From Hahella chejuensis KCTC 2396 (GTDB taxonomy: Bacteria; Pseudomonadota; Gammaproteobacteria; Pseudomonadales; Oleiphilaceae), in the NCBI RefSeq assembly GCF_000012985.1, contig NC_007645.1, positions 3,928,581 through 3,992,580 on the forward strand: a stretch of 64,000 nt of DNA. Reading direction: 5' to 3'. Made by a program: the position numbers and the translations under genes. Positions 1-8,600 of the stretch are shown here, one piece after another. The first letter of the stretch is position 1. Each line of letters opens with the position of its first letter. A model generated the notes under the pieces. The model had not been told where the DNA came from and searched no databases. It saw nothing but the letters and a program-made list of their open reading frames with translations.

Positions 1-2
1 CC

Positions 3-533
3 CTGCTCAACGCCTTCAACACCTGGCTCATGATCAGCGCCAGCTTGCAAACCGCCATGTCTGCGGCATTGTGGGGAGCGGGATCATTGAATGGCGTCAC
101 CTGGAGCAAGGTTTCTCCATCTCTGATTTTTTGCCTGCTGGCCATCGCCGCCGCGGTCCCGATGCAGCGGCGCATACGATTACTCGCCATGGGCGACGAC
201 GCCGCTCAGGCGCTGGGCGTACCCGTCAATCGCTCCCGTCTCGCGCTTATGCTGCTGGCGGTGTCGCTGACCGCCGCCGCCACCGCCGCCACCGGTCCCA
301 TCAGTTTCATCGCCCTGGCGGCGCCGCAGATTACCCGACGCCTGCTGGGCGCCAACGACGTCAGCCTGCTTAACGCCGCCTGGATGGGAGCATTATTGCT
401 ACTCGCGGCGGATCAGATTGCGCATCACCTGTTCGCCCCCAGCCAGTTACCTGTCGGCGTCGTCACCATCAGCGTGGGTGGCGTCTATCTGGCCTGGCTG
501 CTCATCAACGACTCACCACGGAAAACCTCATGA
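3..533 (+). CDS. FepG-like iron-siderophore ABC permease, 5' end missing
   Basis: C-terminal part of a FecCD/BtuC-family inner-membrane permease; the gene begins upstream of the window and codons are in frame from base 3. The visible 177 residues are very hydrophobic and carry family features: a segment reading FNTWLMISASLQTAM near the start, the MGDDAAQALGVPV loop that contacts the ATPase, and the TGPISFIALAAPQI segment. Such proteins form the channel through which a ferric siderophore passes into the cytoplasm. The stop overlaps the start of the following ATPase gene (ATGA), so the two are translationally coupled. The closest named type by eye is FepG (ferric enterobactin). The substrate is inferred, partly from the catecholate NRPS 25 kb away. 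Confidence 0.9.
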   Translation: MLNAFNTWLMISASLQTAMSAALWGAGSLNGVTWSKVSPSLIFCLLAIAAAVPMQRRIRLLAMGDDAAQALGVPVNRSRLALMLLAVSLTAAATAATGPISFIALAAPQITRRLLGANDVSLLNAAWMGALLLLAADQIAHHLFAPSQLPVGVVTISVGGVYLAWLLINDSPRKTS

Positions 534-1414
534 CGCGACAGCCCTCCCCTTTACATATCGAGCCTCCTGCACCCCGTGCGCCACGCTTGCAGGCGCAGGG
601 ATTGACGGTGGGGTATGAGCGGCGCGTTATCAGCACGAACCTCAGCGTGGCTATTCCGGACGGGTCGTTCACAGTGATCGTCGGTCCCAATGGATGCGGC
701 AAGTCCACGTTACTGCGCAGTCTATGCCGGTTGCTGAAGCCCGTTTCCGGAGAAGTGCTGCTTGACGGCCAGGACATCCATCGCTATCCCGCCAAACTGG
801 TCGCGCGTCAGCTGGGGCTGCTGCCGCAAAGCGCCAACACGCCGGAAGGCATCCGCGTTCGGGATCTGGTGGCGCGGGGTCGCTATCCGCATCAAAGCGC
901 CTTTCGCCGCTGGAGCCGGGAAGATGAAAGCGCCGTAAACGAAGCCATGATCAATACCGGCGTCGAAGACCTCGCCGACCGCATGGTGGATGAGCTTTCC
1001 GGCGGCCAGCGCCAGCGCGTCTGGGTGGCCATGGCCCTGGCCCAACAAACCTCTCTCCTGCTGCTGGACGAACCCACCACTTATCTGGATATCACCCATC
1101 AGATCGAATTACTGGAGTTGTTCCGCACTCTGAACCGCAGAGACAACCGCACCCTCATCGCGGTGCTGCACGATCTTAACCACGCCTGCCGCTACGCCAC
1201 TCATCTCATCGCCATGCGCGACGGGGCCATCATCGCTGAAGGCCCGCCCGCAACCATCATTTCCGAGACGCTGGTGCAGGAGGTATTTGGGTTATCCAGT
1301 CTGATTATCGAAGACCCGGTGAGCCATACGCCGCTGGTGATACCGCGAGGCAAAGGAACTATGCAGGCACTGACGATTGCAGCAGATGCGAGAGATAGCT
1401 CTGTTTGCGGATGA
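530..1414 (+). CDS. FepC-like iron-siderophore ABC transporter ATPase
   Basis: Cytoplasmic ATPase of a siderophore importer, 294 aa, a little longer than FepC (about 270 aa). Walker A is GPNGCGKST (about residue 52), the signature motif is LSGGQRQR, Walker B is LLLLDEPTTYLD, and the H-loop histidine lies in AVLHDLNHA. It powers uptake through the permease encoded just upstream, whose stop codon it overlaps by four bases. The 3' end overlaps the convergent GST gene by about 56 bases. The C-terminal tail after about residue 265 is not conserved in what I know of the family. The periplasmic binding protein is not in the window. Confidence 0.92.
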   Translation: MTRQPSPLHIEPPAPRAPRLQAQGLTVGYERRVISTNLSVAIPDGSFTVIVGPNGCGKSTLLRSLCRLLKPVSGEVLLDGQDIHRYPAKLVARQLGLLPQSANTPEGIRVRDLVARGRYPHQSAFRRWSREDESAVNEAMINTGVEDLADRMVDELSGGQRQRVWVAMALAQQTSLLLLDEPTTYLDITHQIELLELFRTLNRRDNRTLIAVLHDLNHACRYATHLIAMRDGAIIAEGPPATIISETLVQEVFGLSSLIIEDPVSHTPLVIPRGKGTMQALTIAADARDSSVCG

Positions 1415-2039
1415 CAAAAGCGATCAACGCCTGCGCGAAGTCCACATCCACCGCGTCGATGACCGACTGTCTGGCCGCCAGTCGCCGGCGCCAGGCTTCG
1501 ACCTTTGCGAGGCCCTTAAACAGGTCGCTTTCGACCAGGGTGCTAAAGACATCAAAGTAACGAAACACAGGCGCGTAAACGGCATCCACAATCATGAAAT
1601 CCGCCCCTGAAAAATAGGGGCCGGCAATCACGTCTTCGAGCTTTTCAAATCGCCCCCTGAGTTGCGCTTCCGCATGACGAAAACTCTCCTCGTCTTTGGC
1701 GGAATAATATCCGCCAATTGCAGCAAGCGTCTGAGAGCCAAACTCAATCCATGACCGATGCAGCGCCCGTAATTTAGGGTCCGCCGGGAACAGGCTTCCC
1801 TCCGTGACTTCATCGAGGTATTCGCATATCACCGCCGATTCGAAAATAGCATCCTTGTTATCTATCAAGAGCAAGGGCACTTTTCCTGTGGGGGAAAGCG
1901 CCAGAAACCAGCCCGGCTTGTTCGCCAGATCGATATCCGTGCGTTTAAACACAACGCCTTTTTCCAGCAGTGTGATCACAGAGCGCTGCACGTAAGGACA
2001 TAACTTAAAGCTAACCAGCTCAATCGTTCCGATATTCAT
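1359..2039 (-). CDS. Glutathione S-transferase family protein
   Basis: GST-like protein of about 226 aa. An N-terminal thioredoxin-fold domain carries a CPYVQR motif at the usual active-site position, followed by SPTGKVPLL (the cis-proline glutathione-binding turn) and ESAVICEYLDE (the Glu-Ser glutathione contact). An all-helical C-terminal domain follows. The start at 2039 is chosen because AAGGAGG lies just upstream; a longer reading would add 11 residues from inside the doxX-like stop region. The gene starts two bases after the DoxX stop, so the two are one operon. The substrate is not predictable. The 3' end runs into the convergent ABC ATPase gene, an unusual but short overlap. Confidence 0.85.
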   Translation of the reverse strand: MNIGTIELVSFKLCPYVQRSVITLLEKGVVFKRTDIDLANKPGWFLALSPTGKVPLLLIDNKDAIFESAVICEYLDEVTEGSLFPADPKLRALHRSWIEFGSQTLAAIGGYYSAKDEESFRHAEAQLRGRFEKLEDVIAGPYFSGADFMIVDAVYAPVFRYFDVFSTLVESDLFKGLAKVEAWRRRLAARQSVIDAVDVDFAQALIAFVIRKQSYLSHLLQSSVPA

Positions 2040-2040
2040 T

Positions 2041-2439
2041 TCAGGCCTCCTTGGTGATGGTGTAACGTCCATTGCCCAGGAAAATCTGAGTGGCCGCCAT
2101 CAAGACCAAAACCAGAGGGTATTCCCAGCCACCGCCTTCATTTTCAAACAACCACCCCGCATCCCAATGCGCCCAGGTCGCACCAAGCAGAATGGGCGCA
2201 ACCATGGCGGCGGCGATCTGACTATGAAAACCGACAATGAGCGCAATCCCCGACACCGCCTCCACGAAGAAAAAGAAGTAGGCCAGAAATGCCGGCAGGC
2301 CTATCGAACTGAAGAATTCAGCCGTGCCCGGCAGGGTAAAAACCACCAGCTTTAAATACAGACTATGGGCGATCAGCACCGCGCCAAGCGTCACGCGCAG
2401 CAGCAACGCCGCCAGTTCATAGTTTCGGGAAATAGTCAT
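2041..2439 (-). CDS. DoxX family membrane protein
   Basis: Small integral membrane protein (132 aa) with four hydrophobic segments and the DoxX-type pattern: LRVTLGAVLIAHSLYLK at the N-terminus, then FFVEAVSGIALIVGF and a C-terminal LVLVLMAATQIFLG. DoxX proteins are poorly defined and often sit with redox or stress genes; pairing with a GST fits that. The ATG at 2439 has GGAG eight bases upstream and is preferred over a TTG four codons earlier. It is the first gene of a two-gene operon facing away from a LysR regulator, which likely controls it. Confidence 0.85.
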   Translation of the reverse strand: MTISRNYELAALLLRVTLGAVLIAHSLYLKLVVFTLPGTAEFFSSIGLPAFLAYFFFFVEAVSGIALIVGFHSQIAAAMVAPILLGATWAHWDAGWLFENEGGGWEYPLVLVLMAATQIFLGNGRYTITKEA

Positions 2440-2480
2440 GTGCGTCTCCAAGTGAATAGTGATGTTTTCATTCTATTCAT

Positions 2481-2534
2481 TGCATTAATGCGTTATCAGT
2501 TGTAATTTTTGAAATTCTAAATTGCATAAATGCA
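2481..2534. promoter_or_regulatory. Paired TGCAT palindromes in divergent promoter (operator candidate)
   Basis: The gap between doxX and the LysR gene holds two related dyads: TGCATTAATGCG at 2481-2492 and TGCATAAATGCA at 2523-2534, the second with perfect 5-bp arms. They begin 42 bp apart, close to four helical turns, so they would lie on the same DNA face. This suits binding by the adjacent LysR-type regulator. The second dyad almost touches the LysR start codon at 2541, consistent with self-repression. Function is inferred. Confidence 0.55.
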
Positions 2535-2540
2535 TTGGTT

Positions 2541-3407
2541 ATGGACTGGAATTCTCTGAAGATACTCGCCCTGGTCGCCCAGAAAGGATCTATGTCCGGG
2601 GCGGCGAAAGAATTGGGCGTCAACTACACGACAGTGTTTAGACGCATGGAGTCGCTGGAGAATGAGATCGGCGGGAAGCTGTTTGAGCGTGGCTCAAAAG
2701 GCTATGTCGCAACGCCATTGGCGGAGAAGATGCTGGTGTTCGCCAACCGCATGCGCGACGGCGCGGAGCAGATCGAACGCCAGATTGTCGGCAGGGAGTT
2801 TCAACCTAGCGGCGTCGTGAAGATTACCGCTCCCTTCAATATTGCTAACCGTTACCTGCCGGAGGCATTGCGCCCCCTTGCGCAAGACTATCCCGACATC
2901 ACCTTCGAGATACTCTCCAGTAACGACGATTTCAATTTGAATTCACGGGTCGCCGACATCGCCGTAAGAGCGACCCGCTCGCCGCCGGATCACTTGATAG
3001 GCCGCAAGGTCGCTTCGATCCCCTGGGCGATGTTCGTCGCGGAATCGTTTCTAGAGCGATTTTCACAACCGCCGACATTAGACACCCTGGCGGACTACCC
3101 GCTCATTGGCGCCTCGGGAAGCATGCTCAACCTGCCCGCGTTTACCTGGCTTGAGAAGAATCACGCCACCTCCATCGTAGCAAGATGCAACGAACTGACC
3201 GCCATGTCCTACTGCGCAGAAAGCGGACACGGCATTGCATTTCTACCAGTGGATCAACGCCGCAGCGGACTGGTTGAGTTAGCGGAATTTGCGCCTGGAA
3301 AAACCAGCGACATGTGGGTCTTGAGCCATCCGGATTTGAAAAAGACTGAGCGCATACGAATCGTTGTGGAGCAGCTTGTCAGCTATTTCAGGAGTCTGGA
3401 TTTTTGA
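2541..3407 (+). CDS. LysR family transcriptional regulator
   Basis: About 288 aa. The N-terminal winged helix-turn-helix reads LALVAQKGSMSGAAKELGVNYTTVFRRMESLE, typical of LysR regulators, though the -NYTTVFRR- recognition helix is of the subgroup related to AbgR/YafC-like proteins. The C-terminal LysR substrate domain covers about residues 90-285. It is transcribed away from the DoxX-GST pair and is probably their regulator. The start is placed at ATG 2541; a TTG two codons earlier would overlap the operator-like dyad. Confidence 0.88.
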   Translation: MDWNSLKILALVAQKGSMSGAAKELGVNYTTVFRRMESLENEIGGKLFERGSKGYVATPLAEKMLVFANRMRDGAEQIERQIVGREFQPSGVVKITAPFNIANRYLPEALRPLAQDYPDITFEILSSNDDFNLNSRVADIAVRATRSPPDHLIGRKVASIPWAMFVAESFLERFSQPPTLDTLADYPLIGASGSMLNLPAFTWLEKNHATSIVARCNELTAMSYCAESGHGIAFLPVDQRRSGLVELAEFAPGKTSDMWVLSHPDLKKTERIRIVVEQLVSYFRSLDF

Positions 3408-3469
3408 GGCTGGAATGTGGCCGGGATTGACGCCCCAGCCGAAAACTCAATTTCTGAGCATCAAAACAG

Positions 3470-4117
3470 CTAACTGACTTCAGTTACAACTGGATAATGG
3501 TCTCCGCCTTGCTCATGGTGGCGCTCTGTATTCTTGGTGAAAACACCCTCGCTACGCAGAAAAAAATCAAGTTCTTTGCCAGAGCCAGGGTGCGTAACCT
3601 TACCGCAGTTAGAAGGGTAGACTTTAAAGCCTCTCGACGCTGTTCCTATCTGGACAGTCCTGGTCATGCCACTGGGTAGTTCCGATGGCTGACAGTTGAA
3701 GTCGCCTCCGACAATAAAAGTATTTTCGCCAATACTGTTAATAAGAGACATCGCCGTTGTGGCGTCAAACTGACCACTTCCACCCGCATTAGAATGCAGC
3801 GTTCCAATCACCATGCCATTGTATTGGGTATAGATTACGCTTCGTCCGGTATCGCTTTGCAGGTATTTTGAGTCAAACGACAGACCCACATGACGGGTGA
3901 TGATGCAAGTGGTGCAGCGATTATTCAGCGCACCGGCCTGCCCTACACTGTATAGGATCTTGTGCGCCGAAATGGCGTCTAATTCCGCCTGCGTTAGACC
4001 GCCGCACTCTTGTATTAAAACAAAGTCGCAGTCATTCAGCAGTTGCTTCAGTATCTTTTGTTTAGGGTCCGTAGTGGGCTTTCCCTGAGAGTTCCAAGTC
4101 GCTATTTTCACATTCAC
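3470..4117 (-). CDS. CdtB-like endonuclease/exonuclease/phosphatase family protein
   Basis: 215-aa protein of the DNase I-like fold. Family motifs in order: NVKIATWNSQG at the N-terminus, FVLIQECG (metal-binding Glu), GTLHSNAGG (catalytic His region), FIVGGDFNCQPSEL (Asp/Asn motif), ELDFFLRS, and GGDHYPV near the C-terminus (final Asp-His). The order and spacing match CdtB, the nuclease subunit of cytolethal distending toxin, better than exonuclease III or DNase I. No signal peptide is visible and no cdtA/cdtC or pertussis-like subunit genes are nearby. The start is GTG (4117); a GTG two codons later preceded by GAGG is also possible. Its role could be anti-bacterial, anti-host, or a cytoplasmic nuclease. 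Confidence 0.8.
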   Translation of the reverse strand: MNVKIATWNSQGKPTTDPKQKILKQLLNDCDFVLIQECGGLTQAELDAISAHKILYSVGQAGALNNRCTTCIITRHVGLSFDSKYLQSDTGRSVIYTQYNGMVIGTLHSNAGGSGQFDATTAMSLINSIGENTFIVGGDFNCQPSELPSGMTRTVQIGTASRGFKVYPSNCGKVTHPGSGKELDFFLRSEGVFTKNTERHHEQGGDHYPVVTEVS

Positions 4118-4566
4118 CTCAACTGGATCAGAATCATATAGCCGTTATTCAGTGATAAATATTAGGGAACCTCTGAAGAACGTTGGCGAGGCCGCCAATA
4201 TTTATGTGAACTCAGAGATAAGCGGGGCTATCTCTATCATTCCTTCAGTTGATCTGAAAAATGACCCGATCCAAACAATCCCCAGCGAAATATAGACGAT
4301 GGAAATTCAGTGCTTTTCCACATGGGTGAGCAACAATTCCTCGTTCTTTATTGAGGCGTCGATAGCTGTGCAATTCTTGCCGTCATGACACAAGCCCTAT
4401 CACCTACTGGCGAATCGCCGTCACTTGAAACAACTTGAGCGAACCGATAAGAGAGCCGGGATCAGTTTCTCTCTGGCGCCCTTCAGCACTGGCTGCTCGA
4501 TGTGAATATCGCTCACTTGCAGAGAAGCCGGCATATCGTTCAGGAGGCGGTGTCCATAGTCATAAT
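4118..4566. other. Gap without recognisable gene
   Basis: About 450 bases between the CdtB-like gene and a methyltransferase remnant. I see no convincing reading frame, start site or repeat. Short open frames on the plus strand near 4435-4566 have no family features. Confidence 0.5.
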
Positions 4567-4790
4567 TCACCCTTTCATTTTGCCCAGCTCAAGCGTCAGC
4601 TCACTGGCGTAATAGAACTCAGATAAGCAGGGGTAGCAAAACTGGCTGGATAATTCCGGCTCCTCAAACACAGCCGCTCCGCCAGGATTCAGAAGCCCTG
4701 CGACTCTTTCCAGATACCTCTGTTTATGCGGTTGATGCATTAATACGAATTCCATAACATGGTTCAATACGTTCATGACCAACAGATCCA
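4567..4790 (-). pseudogene. Remnant of a class I SAM-dependent methyltransferase
   Basis: The minus strand reads [15 protein letters not shown] followed by RYLERVAGLLNPGGAAVFEEPE and a short tail to a stop. This looks like the post-motif-II part of a Rossmann-fold methyltransferase (the LLNPGG turn). There is no motif I upstream: the frame runs into the start of a lipoprotein gene on the other strand, so the N-terminal half is missing. It is probably the decayed 3' end of a gene whose front was replaced. Confidence is limited because only about 70 residues can be judged. Confidence 0.4.
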
Positions 4791-5227
4791 TGCGCCACAA
4801 AAACATAATTATCCACCTGATTATCGGCGGCTTCCTGCTTCTCAGCGCCTGCGCCACCTTCACCTCAACTTCCACCAAACAACGCTATCTGGACATGACC
4901 TACCAGGACTTCGGCCCGCCCGCCCTGGCGACGGATTTATTAGGCTCCGAATGGTGGCAATGGAATCCTCACGGCGACCCCAGACCAAGACAGTACGACG
5001 TTCATGTGATCGTCTACCGCGATATAACGGAGAAAGAAATCCGCAAACGCTTCCCTATCGACGAAGCCACCGAAAAAGACTACCGCTACCTCCCCTACTC
5101 AACCGCCATGACTTACCTCAACACCCACATCGCAGAACTCGCCTCAGATGACGAAAACGTAGTGCAGGAGATTAGAGAGCAGTTGATTCAGACAAGGAGA
5201 GAAATTGTTCGAGCGCTGGGGGATTGA
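4775..5227 (+). CDS. Small lipoprotein of unknown function
   Basis: 150 aa with a type II signal peptide: positively charged start, hydrophobic stretch [12 protein letters not shown], and lipobox LSAC, so the mature protein would be membrane-anchored by its cysteine (about residue 27). The mature part is polar, with no domain I recognise; it is rich in charged residues and ends in a helical segment. ATGs at 4775 and 4790 are both possible starts, the second giving a more typical short n-region. The perfect 9-bp minisatellite begins 38 bases after its stop. Confidence 0.7.
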   Translation: MTNRSMRHKNIIIHLIIGGFLLLSACATFTSTSTKQRYLDMTYQDFGPPALATDLLGSEWWQWNPHGDPRPRQYDVHVIVYRDITEKEIRKRFPIDEATEKDYRYLPYSTAMTYLNTHIAELASDDENVVQEIREQLIQTRREIVRALGD

Positions 5228-5264
5228 GGCGTCTACTCTTTTGTAGCCAATGACGACCTCCCAG

Positions 5265-5438
5265 CCCCGTTCGCCCCGTTCGCCCCGTTCGCCCCGTTCG
5301 CCCCGTTCGCCCCGTTCGCCCCGTTCGCCCCGTTCGCCCCGTTCGCCCCGTTCGCCCCGTTCGCCCCGTTCGCCCCGTTCGCCCCGTTCGCCCCGTTCGC
5401 CCCGTTCGCCCCGTTCGCCCCGTTCGCCCCGTTCGCCC
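5265..5438. repeat. Perfect 9-bp tandem repeat, about 19 copies
   Basis: The unit CCCCGTTCG is repeated without any mismatch for 174 bases. It lies between the lipoprotein gene and the defence operon and runs straight into a dispersed palindromic element whose edge has the same sequence (CCGTTCGCCC). Because 9 is a multiple of 3, all frames stay open, giving false Ser-Pro-Arg, Arg-Thr-Gly and Ala-Asn-Gly proteins. The perfect identity suggests recent expansion and likely length variation. Confidence 0.97.
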
Positions 5439-5464
5439 TGAGCCTGTCGAAGGGCTCTTCAAAA
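5428..5464 (-). repeat. REP-like dispersed palindromic element
   Basis: Contains GTTCGCCCTGAGCCTGTCGA followed by AGGGC, an imperfect inverted repeat (GCCCT...AGGGC). Near-identical copies occur at about 19301, 23828, 38813 and 39034 (inverted). It is the same class of small dispersed repeat seen in many proteobacterial genomes; no transposase is linked in this window. Confidence 0.85.
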
Positions 5465-5658
5465 CGCAAGCAATACATCAACAATTTCCCCTGCATTTTC
5501 GACGTCCTTGTCTATACTTCTTTTCACCTGATCAAAAATCAACCACAACCAGGGACGACTCAGGCATCTCCATATGACATGGAGAATTAGGATTCGATTT
5601 GTTTACTGCTTGATTTCACAGAAATTACTGCACAAACAGTCTTCAGGAAGCCTGAACG

Positions 5659-8600
5659 ATGGACGTATTCGAATATCGCGATGCCGTAATCGCCGACTAC
5701 GAAAGCTTCAGCCGAAGCTTCGCCAAAATCAGCGCCGCTGATATCCAAAGTTTTATCTCTGAACGATACGAAAAAGGTCACTATTGGCCTGCGCCGTTGA
5801 TTCAAATTAACCCTTCATTCGTGCCTGGCGACAATGTTGAAGCGTTAGTAGCAAAAGGGACTTTGCATAAAGAGTGCGCGAATATTTTCCGTTTTAACCG
5901 CAGTACTGCAGATCCCCAAGGCATTCCGGCGGGCCTGCATACGCATCAGCAGGCCGCCATCGGCTTGGCGCAAAGTAGAGAAAGTTATGTATTAACCACA
6001 GGAACCGGTTCCGGGAAGTCGCTGAGCTATATCCTGCCGATTGTCGACGCGATACTGAAAGAAAAAGAACATAACTCCCGCCCCTCCATCAAAGCGATCA
6101 TCATTTATCCCATGAACGCCTTGGTGAACTCACAGCTTGAAGAGTTGGAAAAGTTTCTTGGCCACTATGGCGACAACAAGCCTGTGACCTACGGAAGATA
6201 TACCGGTCAGGAGTCCCAAGAAGCCCGCCACGCCATGTCGGCCAATCCACCGGATATTATCCTGACCAACTTCATGATGCTTGAGCTGCTTATGACGCGG
6301 CAGGACGAGATTGATCGCCTCGTAATCCAGTCTGCGAAAGGTTTACGCTTCCTCGTACTGGATGAACTCCATACCTATCGGGGGCGGCAAGGAGCGGACG
6401 TAGCAATGTTGGTGCGTCGCGTTCGTGAGGCGCTAAACCCGGAAGTGTTATGTATAGGCACCTCAGCCACTATGGCCAGTGAGGGGTCGCTGGCGGCGAA
6501 GAATGCAGCCGTGGCGACCGTGGCCAGCAAGTTGTTCGGCGCGCAAGTTAAGTCAGAAAATATTGTGACTGAAACGCTGCAGCGTATAACTACTCAAGAC
6601 ATTAAACCAACGCCCGAAACACTGTCTCGCGCCCTGCAACAGCCCATTCCTTCAGCTTTTGATTTCCGGGCATTCTGCGCACACCCCATCGCTGTCTGGG
6701 TCGAGCTGACTCTGGGATTGGTATGGGAGGAAGAGCGTTGGGTTCGCGCCAAGCCCCAGAACCTCGCATGGGCGGCGGAGAAACTATCCGCCGACTCGGG
6801 TTTAGACCAGCAATCATGTCAGGATTATCTCCGTCAGTTCTTGCTGGCGGCGTATCGCTGCAAGAGTCCGACAGGTAAGCCGGTTTTTGCATTTAGACTG
6901 CATCAGTTTATTTCTGGCCCCAGCCATGCTTACTCCACCTTAGAGCCGGAAGGAAAAAGAGTGGTGGACCTCAGCGGCCAGCAGTTTCTGCCTGGCAGCA
7001 ATCGGGAAAAATTGTTCTACACCCTCTATTTCTGCCGCCAATGTGGGCAGGATTACCATCCGGTTTGTTATGAGAATGAAAGCGGCGAAGGCGCGTTAAA
7101 GCCCCGGGGCATTGATGACAAGAATAACGATGAGGAATCCAGTGATTGGGGCTATTTCATGCTCGATCCACAGCGTAGATGGGACGATGGCAATTACGAA
7201 AGCAGTTATCCGGAACACTGGTTAGAGGAAAAAAACGGCGATTACCGTCTTCGCAGCAGCTATAAGAAATTCAAACCGACCGAAACCTTTGTAAAGCCAG
7301 ACGGAACAATCGATATTCAGGGCGAAAGAGGATGGTTCATCCCGGGTAGTTTCAGATTCTGTCTTAACTGCGGCTTTGTACATCGCGGGAAGAGTCGAGA
7401 AGCGAGCCGGCTCACGTCTCTCAGTGGCGAGGGCCGCTCCTCCGCAACAACGGTGCTAACTATCTCTGCATTACGCTACTTGCTTGAGCGCGATACAGAA
7501 TTAAAGGACGACGCCAAAAAGCTGCTGGGTTTTACCGATAACCGACAGGATGCTTCACTGCAGGCAGGCCATTACAACGACTTTATTCAGATACTGCTAC
7601 TCCGCTCCAGTCTGCTGGCGGCAGTTAAAAGCGCTCCAAACGGCTACCTCACGGATAGCCTTTTATCGCAAGCGGTTTTTCAAAGCCTGGGATTCGACAG
7701 AGTTGAGGAAAGGCCCCAATACCTCGCCAATCCATCCGTCGATGGGCCAGGCTTGAGAAAAGCGGAGGAAGCGTTACGGAATGTGCTTTCCTATCGGCTC
7801 TATTTTGATTTAAGAAGAGGTTGGCGATTCAACAATCCTAACCTGGAGCAACTGGGATTATTAAAGATCGAATACGAAGGGCTCGCTGATCTCAGTCAGG
7901 ACCAACGCAAGTGGGAAAATTTAAAATTTCCTGAGCTGCAGAATGTTTCGGTAGAATTCAGATTTAAAGCCCTCAAAGCCGTTCTAGATACAATGCGCCG
8001 AGGTCTGTGTATCAAAAGCAGGTTCCTGGATGCTTATCAGCAAGAGCAGTTCAAGTCTCAAAGCTACGCACACCTTATAGAGCCCTGGGCTTTCACGGAA
8101 GAGGAGCAACTTCAACCAAGTTGCACTATGATTCTGACAAGCAAACCCAAAGGCAGGAACAGCTACAATCTTGTCACTGCCTCAAGCCGATCCTCATTGG
8201 GCCAAACCTTAAAAAGGTCCAATGTATGGGGTGATGACCTCTCACTGCTTCCTAGAATAAACGACGCCAATTACCCTGATCTCATCTTAAGTTTAATCGG
8301 AGTGCTTCAGAGTTATGGTCTGGTCGAGGAAGTCAATGAAGAGAGAGGAATACAAGGCTATCAACTTGTTGGGGAGTTTATACAATGGATGCCCAGCACA
8401 GGCGTATCCTCAACTGATCCGACGACCCCTTACAGCTCAGAAAACGAGTACTTCAAAAACCTATATCAAAACATCGCTGAATTTTTAGTTGCTGGAAATA
8501 GGACATTCTTCGAGCTTGAAGCTCGTGAACATACCGCCCAGGTCAGCATTGATAAACGGGAGGAGCGGGAAAAACAATTCCGCGAAGCCACTTTAAAAAC

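Noticed and set aside
5265-5438. CRISPR array
   Set aside because: The unit is 9 bp with no spacers; it is a minisatellite.
5172-5496. Three overlapping open frames with Ser-Pro-Arg, Arg-Thr-Gly and Ala-Asn-Gly repeats
   Set aside because: They are the three readings of a 9-bp tandem repeat; no ribosome site and no non-repeat coding part.
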